DNA of 64,000 bases from Bacteroidaceae bacterium. GTDB lineage: Bacteria > Bacteroidota > Bacteroidia > Bacteroidales > Bacteroidaceae. The stretch lies in NCBI GenBank assembly GCA_024684455.1, contig JAIKWU010000081.1, positions 1 through 64,000 on the forward strand, in the 5' to 3' direction. The notes under the pieces were generated by a model, which was not told where the DNA came from, ran no database searches, and saw only the letters and a program-made list of their open reading frames with translations. Shown one piece after another: positions 24,867-32,830 of the stretch. A program made the translations under genes and the position numbers. Position 1 is the stretch's first letter. The number at the start of each line of letters is the position of its first letter.

Positions 24867-26501
24867 TTACGCCTGTTCGAGTTGCAGTGTCAGTGTAGGT
24901 TGGTCACAGACTTCGGTGGGGCCGAAATACTGGATAGGACCTGGATAGACATACATTGTCTTTTCAGCCCACTCTTCGCGGCGTTCAGCGAAGTAGCGGA
25001 AGGGGGCACCGTCGAGTTCGACGAGAGCCTTGCGGATGACTGGCTTGTCCTCACCGTTACGACGCTCCATGTTCATCATCATCGTAATGGGCACACCACC
25101 GGCAATCCATTCGGCTGCCGGAGCGGTCGTGTTCTTGACGATGGACATATAGCCAGTCTTGCCGGCACCAATCAGGCGGCTGGCGTTGAAGCCGAGGCTG
25201 TAGCAGTAGTCGGCATCGTAGTTGGAGGGTGCTGCGCAGCGGCCTTCGTAGCCGAAGAAGTGGTGCTGAGTAGCGAACTTTCCGTGGAACTTGCCTTCGC
25301 GCTTCCAGTCGGCGAGTTTGTCGCCCACCATCTTCGAGAGCAGTTTTTCAGTTTCGATGAGGCTGACCTGTACGTTTCCGTGCGGGTCGCGGTCGAGGGC
25401 GAGTTGCTGGGCAACGTCGGCAGGCAGCGACTTGAACACAGCGAGGTTCTCCTTAGAGATGTGGCGGCGCACGAAGTCGAGTTGCTCGGATCGGCTGATT
25501 TCCTTGGCCTCGTCGGTGGCGAGCACTTCGTTAAGGTCGGCGATGAGTTTCTTGATGGCAGGGATGAACTCGATGAGTCCTTCGGGAATGAGCACGGTGC
25601 CGTAATTGTTGCCTTGTTCGGCGCGCTTCACCACAGCCTCGGCAATGTAGGTCACTACGTCGTCGAGCGACATCTGCTTGGCTTCCACTTCCTCGCTGAT
25701 GAGACAGATGTTAGGCTGGCACTGCAGGGCGCATTCGAGGGCGATGTGGCTGGCAGAGCGTCCCATGAGTTTGATGAAATGCCAGTACTTGCGGGCGGAG
25801 TTGCAGTCGCGCTGTATGTTGCCGATAAGTTCGGAGTAGGTCTTGCAGGCTGTGTCGAAACCGAACGAAGTCTCAATCTGTTCGTTCTTCAGGTCGCCGT
25901 CGATGGTCTTCGGACAGCCAATGACCTGTACGCCGTACTTCTTGGCTGCATAGTATTCGGCGAGCACGCAGGCGTTGGTGTTCGAGTCGTCACCGCCAAT
26001 GATGACGAGAGCCTTGATCTTCAGTTCGCGCAGGATTTCGATACCTTTTTCAAACTGATCAACCTTCTCCAACTTTGTACGTCCCGAACCGATGATGTCG
26101 AAGCCACCGGTATTTCGGTATTCGTCGATGATGTCAGAAGTGAGTTCCATGTAATGATGATCGACAAGTCCGCCAGGACCGAGGATGAATCCGTAGAGGC
26201 GTGAAGCGGGGTTGAGCGACTTGATGCCGTCGAACAGTCCGCTGATGACATTGTGACCGCCAGGAGCCTGTCCGCCGCTGAGGATGACGCCGACATTGAA
26301 CGGCTCAACTTTCTGCGGTTCGCCTGGTACGAACTCGATAACAGGCATTCCGTAGGTGTTGGGGAACATCCGCTTGATTTCCTCCTGGTTGCCCACCGAC
26401 TGAGTCGGCTTTCCTTCTTTAACTACGACCGGTCCCTGCAGGGCTTTCGGCAGTTTCGGCTGATAAGCAGCACGTGCAATTTGCAGATTGCTTTTTTCCA
26501 T
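24867..26501 (-). CDS. pfp: Pyrophosphate-dependent 6-phosphofructokinase
   Basis: 544 residues, the long PPi-PFK form. The phosphoryl-donor site reads IIGGDDSNTN, with Asp where ATP enzymes have Gly, and is followed by CPKTIDGDL with the Lys typical of PPi use. The start of the donor site is ILSGGQAPGGHNVISG and the fructose-6-phosphate region is MGRSASHIALE. It reversibly converts fructose-6-phosphate and pyrophosphate to fructose-1,6-bisphosphate and phosphate, saving ATP in glycolysis. ATG 26501 (MEKSNLQIARAAYQP) is used; a frame extending to 26867 arises only because the upstream promoter repeats stay open. Three tandem promoter copies lie upstream. An ATP-type enzyme is encoded at 30457. 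Confidence 0.95.
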   Translation of the reverse strand: MEKSNLQIARAAYQPKLPKALQGPVVVKEGKPTQSVGNQEEIKRMFPNTYGMPVIEFVPGEPQKVEPFNVGVILSGGQAPGGHNVISGLFDGIKSLNPASRLYGFILGPGGLVDHHYMELTSDIIDEYRNTGGFDIIGSGRTKLEKVDQFEKGIEILRELKIKALVIIGGDDSNTNACVLAEYYAAKKYGVQVIGCPKTIDGDLKNEQIETSFGFDTACKTYSELIGNIQRDCNSARKYWHFIKLMGRSASHIALECALQCQPNICLISEEVEAKQMSLDDVVTYIAEAVVKRAEQGNNYGTVLIPEGLIEFIPAIKKLIADLNEVLATDEAKEISRSEQLDFVRRHISKENLAVFKSLPADVAQQLALDRDPHGNVQVSLIETEKLLSKMVGDKLADWKREGKFHGKFATQHHFFGYEGRCAAPSNYDADYCYSLGFNASRLIGAGKTGYMSIVKNTTAPAAEWIAGGVPITMMMNMERRNGEDKPVIRKALVELDGAPFRYFAERREEWAEKTMYVYPGPIQYFGPTEVCDQPTLTLQLEQA

Positions 26502-26551
26502 TGTTTTTACCTTATATTGATAGAATGAATAAATGATTCTCTTTCTTTCTG

Positions 26552-26732
26552 CAAAGGTACGGATAAGTGAGAGAAATACCAAATTTATTTGAGTATTTCC
26601 GAGCGTGAGTACCTTCGAATACAGTTCAAAGGTACGGATAAGTGAGAGAAATACCAAATTTATTTGAGTATTTTCGAGCGTGAGTACCTTCGAATACAGT
26701 TCAAAGGTACGGATAAGTGAGCACAAAGCAAA
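26552..26732 (-). promoter_or_regulatory. Triplicated promoter of pfp (75-bp tandem repeat)
   Basis: A 75-bp unit is directly repeated (starts 26552, 26627, partial third at 26702). Read on the minus strand each unit holds a full promoter: TTTG (26583-26580; 26658-26655; 26732-26729), a 20-, 20- or 19-nt spacer, and TACCTTTG (26559-26552; 26634-26627; 26709-26702). The proximal copy would give a leader of about 45 nt to the pfp ATG. The partial outermost copy is probably the ancestral one, followed by duplication towards the gene. Confidence 0.85.
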
Positions 26733-26756
26733 GAAAAAGCCGAAGTTTTTTCTTTT

Positions 26757-26970
26757 GTTTGTCTGCATGGCATTGCTTCTTGTAGGGACGCCCCGTGGGG
26801 CGTCCATGTTGGCAATCCTCTTCCACAATCTTTCATGGACGACCCACGGGTCGTCCCTACAATTCATACAATTTATATTTCTTACACGTCAATCTTTGGA
26901 AATCATATCATCAATCTTTAGAAATAATAATAATTGACGTGAAGATTTTCGAAGATTGACGTGTAAAAGC
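26757..26970. repeat. Composite dispersed repeat C+D, copy 1
   Basis: Family C is a 79-bp inverted repeat, 26782-26860, with ends GTAGGGACG / CGTCCCTAC. It is followed by a 20-bp linker and family D, 26883-26966, with ends TTACACGTCAATC / GATTGACGTGTAA. The same order appears in inverse orientation at 36880-37124, including the outer GTCTGCATGGC segment. No transposase is present, so it looks like a non-autonomous mobile repeat. Confidence 0.8.
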
Positions 26971-27178
26971 CTTCTGGACCTGATGGATGTCCTGCATGGC
27001 ATTGCTGATACCGAACTCACGTTATAAGCATAAATCCTTATAATCCCCATCATCCTGTTTATATCACTTACGAAAGTTCAGTAATAACTATATATGTTTT
27101 TACTTGGAATATGTGTGAGCCAATTTAGGTCTATGCTTCAATTGGCTGATAATCAGCATAAATGTAGTACCAAAATAA

Positions 27179-27282
27179 AAGTGCTGCGTTGGTACACTTG
27201 TTTCACTGCGCTGGAACACTCGTTTCACTGCGCTGGTACTTTTGTTTCACTGCGCTGAAACTACTGTACCACTGTGGTGGTA
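27179..27282. repeat. 22-bp-period palindrome array, family A, copy 2
   Basis: Five units start at 27179 (degenerate), 27201, 27223, 27245 and 27267, each 22 bp apart, variants of TTTCACTGCGCTGAAA. The last, TACCACTGTGGTGGTA, keeps the palindrome although its sequence differs, which suggests selection for structure. It lies 19 bp beyond the stop codon of the DUF721 gene. Between 26971 and 27178 only an AATCC/CCTGTTT repeat fragment is seen. Confidence 0.88.
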
Positions 27283-27300
27283 CAAAACGAGAACTTCGGC

Positions 27301-27591
27301 TTAGTAAAATTGGATGTCGGTAATGACTTGCGCCTTGACGTGTTCGTTCAGTCGGCGGACAATCATCGCACGCGACATCATCAGGTCTTGCTTCAGTACC
27401 GACGAACGAATCTGAACATAGAGCGTCTGTCCTTTGATGAAGCGTTCGCCAGTGTATTGCAGGATGCCCTGACCCATTACGTCGGCCCATGCGTTGATGA
27501 GCCGGTGCTGGTTGAGCGGCGTTTCGAGACCTTCCTCGCGGAGGTAGCGCAGCAGGAGGTCTCCGATGGGTTCGGCATTGCTCTTTCTCAT
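27301..27591 (-). CDS. DUF721 (DciA-like) protein
   Basis: 96 residues of the DUF721 family: GDLLLRYLREEGLETPLNQHR, AWADVMGQGILQYTGERFIKG, LYVQIRSSVLKQDLMMSR. DUF721 includes DciA, a replicative-helicase loader in many bacteria; the Bacteroidetes members are short and have not been tested to my knowledge. The start overlaps the recF stop by 4 bp, so it is translated with recF, which supports a DNA-replication or repair link. Confidence 0.85.
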   Translation of the reverse strand: MRKSNAEPIGDLLLRYLREEGLETPLNQHRLINAWADVMGQGILQYTGERFIKGQTLYVQIRSSVLKQDLMMSRAMIVRRLNEHVKAQVITDIQFY

Positions 27592-28682
27592 ACAATTTTT
27601 CCTTCTTTGACCTGAAAAATCTTATAGTCGCCCGATGAACGTTCCAGAATGCGGTCCAGATGTTCGCGATTGGTGTCAGTGATGAATATCTGCCCGAACT
27701 TGTCCTCTGCCACCAGAGAGATGATTTGCCCGACACGTTGTGCATCGAGTTTGTCGAAGATGTCGTCAAGCAACAGAATGGGTTTCGTCCGACTGCCTGT
27801 CTGGCACAGAAAGTCGAACTGTGCGAGTTTGAGGCTGATGAGATAGGTCTTGTTCTGTCCCTGTGATCCTTCTTTCTTGATGGCAAATCCGCCCTGTGTC
27901 ATTACGAGGTCGTCGCGATGGATGCCGTGCAGCGAATAGCCGACGGCAAGGTCTTTATGGCGGTCGCGCCGAATCACGTCGAGTAACGGGCCGCGCTGGC
28001 AGTGGCTGGTGTATGTGAGACCGACCTGCTCATGCTGCGACGAGATGCGGTCGTAATAACGCTGGAACACAGGGATGAGATTGTCGATGAATCGCGCGCG
28101 TTCCTTATAAATAAACTCGCCCTCGGTCGCCATCATCTGCTCATAGACATCCATCATGTCGCTTTGTTCCTCAGCATCTTCTTCTTTCAGTAGTGCATTG
28201 CGTTGCATCAATGCCTTGTTGTAACGCATCAGACTGGCCATGTAGGTGGGATTGTACTGCGAGATGACCATGTCGATAAAGCGACGGCGTTCGTCGCTGC
28301 CTCCTAGAATCAGTTCGTTGTCGTTGGGCGAGACGAGAATCAGAGGCAGCAGCCCGATGTGTTCCGACATCCGTTTGTACGCCTTCTGACCACGGCGGAA
28401 CACCTTCTTCTGATGCAGGCGTTGGCCGCACGTGAATGTTTCCTCCACGCCTTCGAGGTCATACGTGCCGCTCAGCATCATCATTTCCTCACCATGACGG
28501 ATGTTCAGCGCATCAATGGTGTTGTTGGCACTGCGCGTGAACGACAGGAAATGAATCGCATCGAGCACATTGGTTTTGCCCTCGCCGTTGCTGCCGACAA
28601 AACAGTTAATCTTCGGCGAGAACGTCAGCGTGGCCTCGGCGATGTTCTTGTAATTCAGAAGTGTCAAACGGGTTAAAATCAT
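27588..28682 (-). CDS. recF: DNA replication and repair protein RecF
   Basis: 364 residues. Walker A is GSNGEGKTNVLDAI near residue 34; the C-terminal ABC-like part has Walker B in ILLLDDIFDKLDAQR and a D-loop. RecF is an SMC-like ATPase that with RecO and RecR loads RecA at single-strand gaps. ATG 28682 (MILTRLTLLNYKNIAEA) matches the family N-terminus; a start 42 bp upstream would add unrelated residues. It forms a two-gene operon with DUF721. Confidence 0.95.
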   Translation of the reverse strand: MILTRLTLLNYKNIAEATLTFSPKINCFVGSNGEGKTNVLDAIHFLSFTRSANNTIDALNIRHGEEMMMLSGTYDLEGVEETFTCGQRLHQKKVFRRGQKAYKRMSEHIGLLPLILVSPNDNELILGGSDERRRFIDMVISQYNPTYMASLMRYNKALMQRNALLKEEDAEEQSDMMDVYEQMMATEGEFIYKERARFIDNLIPVFQRYYDRISSQHEQVGLTYTSHCQRGPLLDVIRRDRHKDLAVGYSLHGIHRDDLVMTQGGFAIKKEGSQGQNKTYLISLKLAQFDFLCQTGSRTKPILLLDDIFDKLDAQRVGQIISLVAEDKFGQIFITDTNREHLDRILERSSGDYKIFQVKEGKIV

Positions 28683-28788
28683 CGTCTGTAGTGCTAAATA
28701 ATTCTGCGTTGAAGAAGGAAACACCGCAAATTCACTGCAAAATTACAAAAAAACTCGTAAACTCCTTTTCCCTTTCCGAAATTCTTTC

Positions 28789-28796
28789 TACCTTTG
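28789..28796 (+). promoter_or_regulatory. -7 promoter element for tRNA-Gly
   Basis: TACCTTTG at 28789-28796 matches the Bacteroidetes -7 consensus; a T-rich TTTTC about 20 nt upstream may be the -33 element. It lies 55 nt before the tRNA. Confidence 0.5.
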
Positions 28797-28851
28797 CGTA
28801 GTTTTTATATGTCTATGCCGCAACATTGCTGCAACTCTGGACTAAATATCC

Positions 28852-28924
28852 GCGGTTGTAGCTCAGTTGGTAGAGCATCAGCTTCCCAAGCTGAGGGTCG
28901 CGAGTTCGAGCCTCGTCTGCCGCT
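28852..28924 (+). tRNA. tRNA-Gly (anticodon CCC)
   Basis: 73 nt with a full cloverleaf: D arm GCTC...GAGC, anticodon stem TCAGC/GCTGA with loop TTCCCAA (anticodon CCC), T arm GCGAG TTCGAGC CTCGT. The acceptor stem has one T-T mismatch at pair 6-67 and a G-T wobble, which is slightly odd. CCA is not encoded. It decodes GGG; a tRNA-Gly with anticodon TCC is at 37872. A perfect 40-bp palindrome follows. Confidence 0.9.
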
Positions 28925-28931
28925 CTAAAGT

Positions 28932-28971
28932 GGAGTTTCCCCCGTCCCCTCGAGGGGACGGGGGAAACTCC
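28932..28971. terminator. Perfect 40-bp palindrome, terminator of tRNA-Gly
   Basis: Left arm 28932-28951 and right arm 28952-28971 are exact complements over 20 bp with no loop (GGAGTTTCCCCCGTCCCCTC and its complement), followed by CTTTTG. It should terminate the tRNA transcript. The nhaD start codon lies only 5 nt beyond it, so the hairpin would sit in or before the nhaD leader. Confidence 0.8.
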
Positions 28972-28976
28972 TTTTG

Positions 28977-30368
28977 ATGATATTGCTTATGGTAATGATG
29001 ACGCTTATCATTGTGGCTGTGCTTGTGACAGGCTATCTGCTTATGAGCACAGGCCAGGTCAACCACATCAACCGTGCTGCTGTGGCTATGTTCTGTGGGG
29101 TGACTGTGTGGGTGCTCTATGTCTTCCAGTCGGGCGACTTTCTCGAACTGATGCACCCCGACGAATATGCCGAATACTTACAGACAGAACAGACCAGCGG
29201 TCTGACTGTAGGCTATTTCGTCGCCAACAATGTCATGATGCGCTATATCGTCGAGGCTTGCTCCGTCATCCTCTTCCTCATTGCCACGAACACCATCTTG
29301 GAGGTGATGAACAACAACGGTGTGTTCGACTCGCTGATTTCGTGGCTAAGAATGCGCAGTAGCAAGCGATTCCTGTGGATTCTCACCCTCTTGACTTTTG
29401 CGATTTCTGCGAATGTCGATAATCTCACGACAGCCATCCTGATGCTTAGCATCATGGGTAAAATCGTGGGTAACCACCGCCAGCGCATCATCTACGCCTG
29501 TGCCATTCTCGTGGCAGCCAACCTCGGCGGTGCCTTTACGGTTATCGGCGATATGACCAGCATCATGCTTTGGGTGCGTGGGGTAGTGACCGCTTCTGCC
29601 TTTGCACAAGGGCTTGTCTTGCCCTGTCTGCTGACGATGTGTGTCTTCAATATCCTGCTTTCTTCATTGCTTTATGGCAATGTTGAGGTACGTTCGTTCC
29701 TGAACAGTTACCGTGGCGACGACTCGACGCTGGCACCATGGCAGAAGAGTGTGATGCTCGTTTTGGGCATTGCCGGACTATGGAGCATCCCTACGTTTAA
29801 CAGCGTGACCCACTTTCCTCCCTTCATCGGAGCCCTCTGTGTGCTGGCACTCATTTGGGTGGTCGAAGGCATTTTTACGTTTCGTCAGAACGGCAACATC
29901 TTCTTCGTTCGACGCGACTACATCCGCAACACCCAGTTCATCGGCATACAAATCATCCTCTACTACCTTGGCATTGCTCTCGGTGTAGGTGCCCTAAAAG
30001 AATGTGGAGCCCTCGATGCTGCTTGCGACTGGCTCACACAGTACATTCACAACGTCTATGCTTACGGTGCCATTACGGGATTGATGAGTAGCGTGGTCGA
30101 TAACGTTCCCTTTGTCATGGCTGGCATGAATATGTTCGACATGGATGCAGCAGGTGCTGGCACAGACTTTGTGCAGAACGGTGCCTATTGGCAGATGCTC
30201 AGTTACTGCAGCGCCGTCGGCGGCTGCCTGCTCTATGTGGGAACATTGGCAGGACAGGCCGTTGTCGAAGTCGAGCGCATTCGTCTGTCTTGGTATTTCC
30301 GTCACATATCCTGGCGTATGCTCATTGCCTGGGCAGCAGGTATGCTCGTCTTTTGGCTTACACACTAA
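28977..30368 (+). CDS. nhaD: NhaD-type Na+/H+ antiporter
   Basis: 463 residues and about 11-12 membrane segments. It fits the NhaD family of the ion transporter superfamily: ANLGGAFTVIGDMTSIMLWVR in the middle, FAISANVDNLTTAILM, and SSVVDNVPFVMAGMNM near the end, pseudo-repeats with Asp and Asn residues in unwound helices. It exchanges external protons for cytoplasmic sodium and helps control pH and salt. Several ATGs occur in the first 20 codons, so the exact start is uncertain. It sits just after the tRNA-Gly hairpin, and no promoter was recognised for it. Confidence 0.88.
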   Translation: MILLMVMMTLIIVAVLVTGYLLMSTGQVNHINRAAVAMFCGVTVWVLYVFQSGDFLELMHPDEYAEYLQTEQTSGLTVGYFVANNVMMRYIVEACSVILFLIATNTILEVMNNNGVFDSLISWLRMRSSKRFLWILTLLTFAISANVDNLTTAILMLSIMGKIVGNHRQRIIYACAILVAANLGGAFTVIGDMTSIMLWVRGVVTASAFAQGLVLPCLLTMCVFNILLSSLLYGNVEVRSFLNSYRGDDSTLAPWQKSVMLVLGIAGLWSIPTFNSVTHFPPFIGALCVLALIWVVEGIFTFRQNGNIFFVRRDYIRNTQFIGIQIILYYLGIALGVGALKECGALDAACDWLTQYIHNVYAYGAITGLMSSVVDNVPFVMAGMNMFDMDAAGAGTDFVQNGAYWQMLSYCSAVGGCLLYVGTLAGQAVVEVERIRLSWYFRHISWRMLIAWAAGMLVFWLTH

Positions 30369-30456
30369 ATGGTTTTATGGTTATGCGGTTTTAAGGTCGC
30401 TTCGCTCGTACGAATACCGCACAACCCTATAACCGGTATAACCGCAATATAATTCT

Positions 30457-31434
30457 ATGAACAACATCTCTACCATCGGCATCCTCACTTCGGGCGGCGA
30501 CTCTCCTGGCATGAACGCAGCCATCCGTGCCGTCACGCGTACCGCCATCGGTCGTGGTTTTCGTGTCAAAGGCATCTACCGTGGCTATGACGGTCTCATA
30601 CATGGAGACATTCGTGAGTTTACGACCGAGAGCGTCAGCAGTATCATTTCCCGTGGAGGCACCATTCTCAAGAGTGCGCGTTCGAAGGAGTTTACAACGC
30701 CCGAAGGTCGTCAACAAGCCTACGAGACGATGAAAAAAGAAGGCATCGATGCCCTCGTCGTTATCGGCGGCAACGGTTCGCTGACAGGTGCTCGCATCTT
30801 TGCCGACGAGTTTAATGTTCCTTGCATCGGACTGCCAGGCACCATTGATAACGACCTCTACGGTACCGACCTCACCATAGGTTATGACACCACCCTTAAC
30901 ACCATCGTCGAGTGTGTTGATAAAATCCGTGACACCGCCAACTCCCACGAGCGCATCTTCTTTGTCGAGGTCATGGGACGCGATGCGGGTTTCCTTGCAC
31001 AGAACAGCGCCATAGCCAGTGGTGCTGAAGCAGCCATTATCCCAGAGGACTCTACCGATGCCGACCAGTTGGAACATTTCATTGGCCGTGGCATTCGTAA
31101 GAGCAAGAACTCTAGCATCGTCATTGTGAGCGAAAGTCCCAAGTGCGGTGCCATGTTCTATGCCGACCGTGTCAAGAAGGAGTATCCTCAGTACGATGTG
31201 CGAGTGTCCATCTTGGGGCACCTGCAACGTGGAGGCAGTCCTTCTGCACGTGACCGCATCCTTGCCACTCGTCTGGGCAGTGGTGCCATCGATGCGCTGC
31301 TTGATGGACAGCGCAATGTGATGATTGGCATCCGCAACGACAAAGTCATCTATATACCCTTCGCCGATGCCATCCGTAGCGACAAGCCGATGAACCTCAA
31401 CCTCATCAAGGTGCTCGATGAACTCTCGATTTAA
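30457..31434 (+). CDS. pfkA: ATP-type 6-phosphofructokinase
   Basis: 325 residues, the length of bacterial ATP-PFK. It has [18 protein letters not shown] at the start, LPGTIDNDL with catalytic Asp (PGTIDND), [10 protein letters not shown] and [15 protein letters not shown]. The donor loop reads [10 protein letters not shown]: Gly at the position that is Asp in PPi enzymes indicates ATP use, but the usual Asp of GGDGS is Asn. It commits fructose-6-phosphate to glycolysis. A PPi-dependent enzyme is encoded 4 kb away, so both forms are present. The 88-bp gap after nhaD holds only imperfect repeats of ATAACCGxATAACC type. Confidence 0.93.
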   Translation: MNNISTIGILTSGGDSPGMNAAIRAVTRTAIGRGFRVKGIYRGYDGLIHGDIREFTTESVSSIISRGGTILKSARSKEFTTPEGRQQAYETMKKEGIDALVVIGGNGSLTGARIFADEFNVPCIGLPGTIDNDLYGTDLTIGYDTTLNTIVECVDKIRDTANSHERIFFVEVMGRDAGFLAQNSAIASGAEAAIIPEDSTDADQLEHFIGRGIRKSKNSSIVIVSESPKCGAMFYADRVKKEYPQYDVRVSILGHLQRGGSPSARDRILATRLGSGAIDALLDGQRNVMIGIRNDKVIYIPFADAIRSDKPMNLNLIKVLDELSI

Positions 31435-31443
31435 TACGCTTTG

Positions 31444-31504
31444 AAACAGGATTTAAGGATTGAAAAGATTAAGAAAAATCCCAATAATCCCCATAATCCT
31501 GTTT
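31444..31504. repeat. AAACAGGATT-bounded short inverted-repeat element
   Basis: A 61-bp element opens AAACAGGATTTAAGGATT and closes CCCCATAATCCTGTTT, related to the elements inside the tandem repeat at 13281-13530. It lies between pfkA and the lipid-kinase gene. Confidence 0.75.
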
Positions 31505-31532
31505 GTTATTATTTATTGAATTTATAATCATC

Positions 31533-32453
31533 ATGTCTCGCTGGGGAATAGTCGTAGGTGCACAGTCCTACAAGTCACGTAAACGATGGGCGCAAATGCA
31601 GACCTATCTCGATGCACGTGGTGTCACGTACGACTCCGTGCAGTCCGACGTGGCAGGCAGTGTGGAGCGGCTCACCCGTATGCTTTGTACCCAAGGCTAC
31701 AAGACCGTTGTCCTTGTCGGAGGAGACGGCGTGCTCAACGATGCCCTCAATGGTATCATGGCAGCCGAACCCCTCAGCGACGACTTCGCCTTCGGAGTGA
31801 TTCCCTGTGGCATCAGCAACGACTTTGCTTCCTTCTGGGACATTACAGCCGACGACTATCAACAAGCCATTGACAACATCATCGAGCGACGCACCCGTCT
31901 GATTGACGTGGGCCAGTGCGACTATACCAATGCCGACGGTCAATACTTCACACGCTATTTCCTCAACTGCGTGAACATCGGGCTTGGTGCCAAACTGGTT
32001 GAACTCACTAACCATTGGCATCGTCTCATCGGTTCCAAACGTCTGTCGCTCCTTCCTGTCTTTATTGGCAACATCTTCCAACGAAAGTCGTTCCAAATCG
32101 CCATGCGAACCGACTGCGAGACCCTCACACAGGAAATCATGTCAGTCTGCATCGGTAACACCACCGGTTTTGGGCAAACACCCAATGCCGTGCCTTACAA
32201 CGGCCTGCTCGACATGTCCGTCATCACACGTCCCACCGTCTGGCAACTGCTTCGTGGATTTTGGCTTTTAGGCAAAGGTAAGTTTCTTAACTACAGCAAC
32301 GTTCATCCCTCTCGCATCCGTCACATCGACCTGCTCGACTTGGGACGTGCCTCTGTCAGTCTCGACGGACGTCAATTCAGCGACCCTCCCGTCACACCTG
32401 TCCACATTACAGTTCGTCCCGACGCCATCCGCTTCATCATCAGCAAGGATTAG
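31533..32453 (+). CDS. Diacylglycerol kinase family lipid kinase
   Basis: 306 residues of the DAGK_cat/YegS family. The nucleotide loop is VLVGGDGVLNDALNGI, a variant of GGDGTxNE with Val for Thr and Asp for Glu; next is FGVIPCGISNDFASFW, a variant of the G-T-x-N-D-F element. The C-terminal half is the expected beta-sandwich ending in SLDGRQFSDPPV. Members phosphorylate diacylglycerol or related lipids or sphingoid bases. The substituted loop residues make the substrate or even activity uncertain. ATG 31533 (MSRWGIVVGAQSYKSRKRW) starts the fold. Confidence 0.85.
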   Translation: MSRWGIVVGAQSYKSRKRWAQMQTYLDARGVTYDSVQSDVAGSVERLTRMLCTQGYKTVVLVGGDGVLNDALNGIMAAEPLSDDFAFGVIPCGISNDFASFWDITADDYQQAIDNIIERRTRLIDVGQCDYTNADGQYFTRYFLNCVNIGLGAKLVELTNHWHRLIGSKRLSLLPVFIGNIFQRKSFQIAMRTDCETLTQEIMSVCIGNTTGFGQTPNAVPYNGLLDMSVITRPTVWQLLRGFWLLGKGKFLNYSNVHPSRIRHIDLLDLGRASVSLDGRQFSDPPVTPVHITVRPDAIRFIISKD

Positions 32454-32555
32454 ATGCTGAAAGACAACTAAAACAACTCAGAACAACTTTCGTACATTTG
32501 TGGAATTTATATAGATTTGTACGATTTCTCTGCGCAGCTGACTGAAGTTCCTTCA

Positions 32556-32598
32556 TCAAAAAAGAGTGGCGATACGCATTCTGCGCATCGCCACTCTT
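32556..32598 (-). terminator. Terminator of the LW-protein operon
   Basis: AAGAGTGGCGAT (32562-32573) pairs with ATCGCCACTCTT (32587-32598); read on the minus strand the stem ends in TTTTTTGATG, a good U-tract. It lies 26 bp after the stop of the small LW gene at 32624. Confidence 0.85.
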
Positions 32599-32623
32599 CA
32601 TATAGTAGGGTAGAGGGAGCTGT

Positions 32624-32809
32624 TTACCACAGCCCGTCTGTCCACGAGTCAGTCTCTTTCTTTACATCGTCTTCGTTGTCCCAGCGGCCCTTTGACAGGC
32701 CGCCTTCAACTTCGGTGTTACTGACATCAAGTGTTTGCAGGAGCATACCGCCTGCGATTTCATTCTCCGTCATGAGGGGAGCATTATATATTTGTTTCAT
32801 ACGATTCAT
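32624..32809 (-). CDS. Small LW-tailed protein, acidic member
   Basis: 61 residues, or 58 if translation begins at the internal ATG at 32800 (MKQIYNAPLMTENEIAGG), which fits the MKxxYxxP start of the other members. A central LDVSNTEVEGG motif is followed by an acidic segment and the terminal SWTDGLW. It starts 21 bp after the stop of the 1150-residue exported protein and ends 26 bp before an intrinsic terminator, so it is the last gene of a two-gene operon. Similar small proteins follow two other giant exported proteins in this window. No signal peptide. Function unknown. Confidence 0.75.
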   Translation of the reverse strand: MNRMKQIYNAPLMTENEIAGGMLLQTLDVSNTEVEGGLSKGRWDNEDDVKKETDSWTDGLW

Positions 32810-32830
32810 CTGATTTTAGTGTGTGATTAC

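Noticed and set aside
24798-26204. 468-residue open frame antisense to PPi-phosphofructokinase
   Set aside because: It mirrors a well-supported enzyme gene on the other strand and has no recognisable domain; long antisense frames arise from codon bias.
26502-26867. N-terminal extension of PPi-phosphofructokinase with repeated FELYSKVLTL and LVFLSLIRTF peptides
   Set aside because: This part is the translated promoter repeat. The enzyme family begins at MEKSNLQIARAAYQP (26501), after the last promoter copy.
28852-28924. tRNA-Gly(CCC) as a pseudogene because of the T-T mismatch in the acceptor stem
   Set aside because: All other stems, the anticodon loop and the T loop are intact, and it has a -7 promoter element and a terminator, so a working tRNA is more likely.
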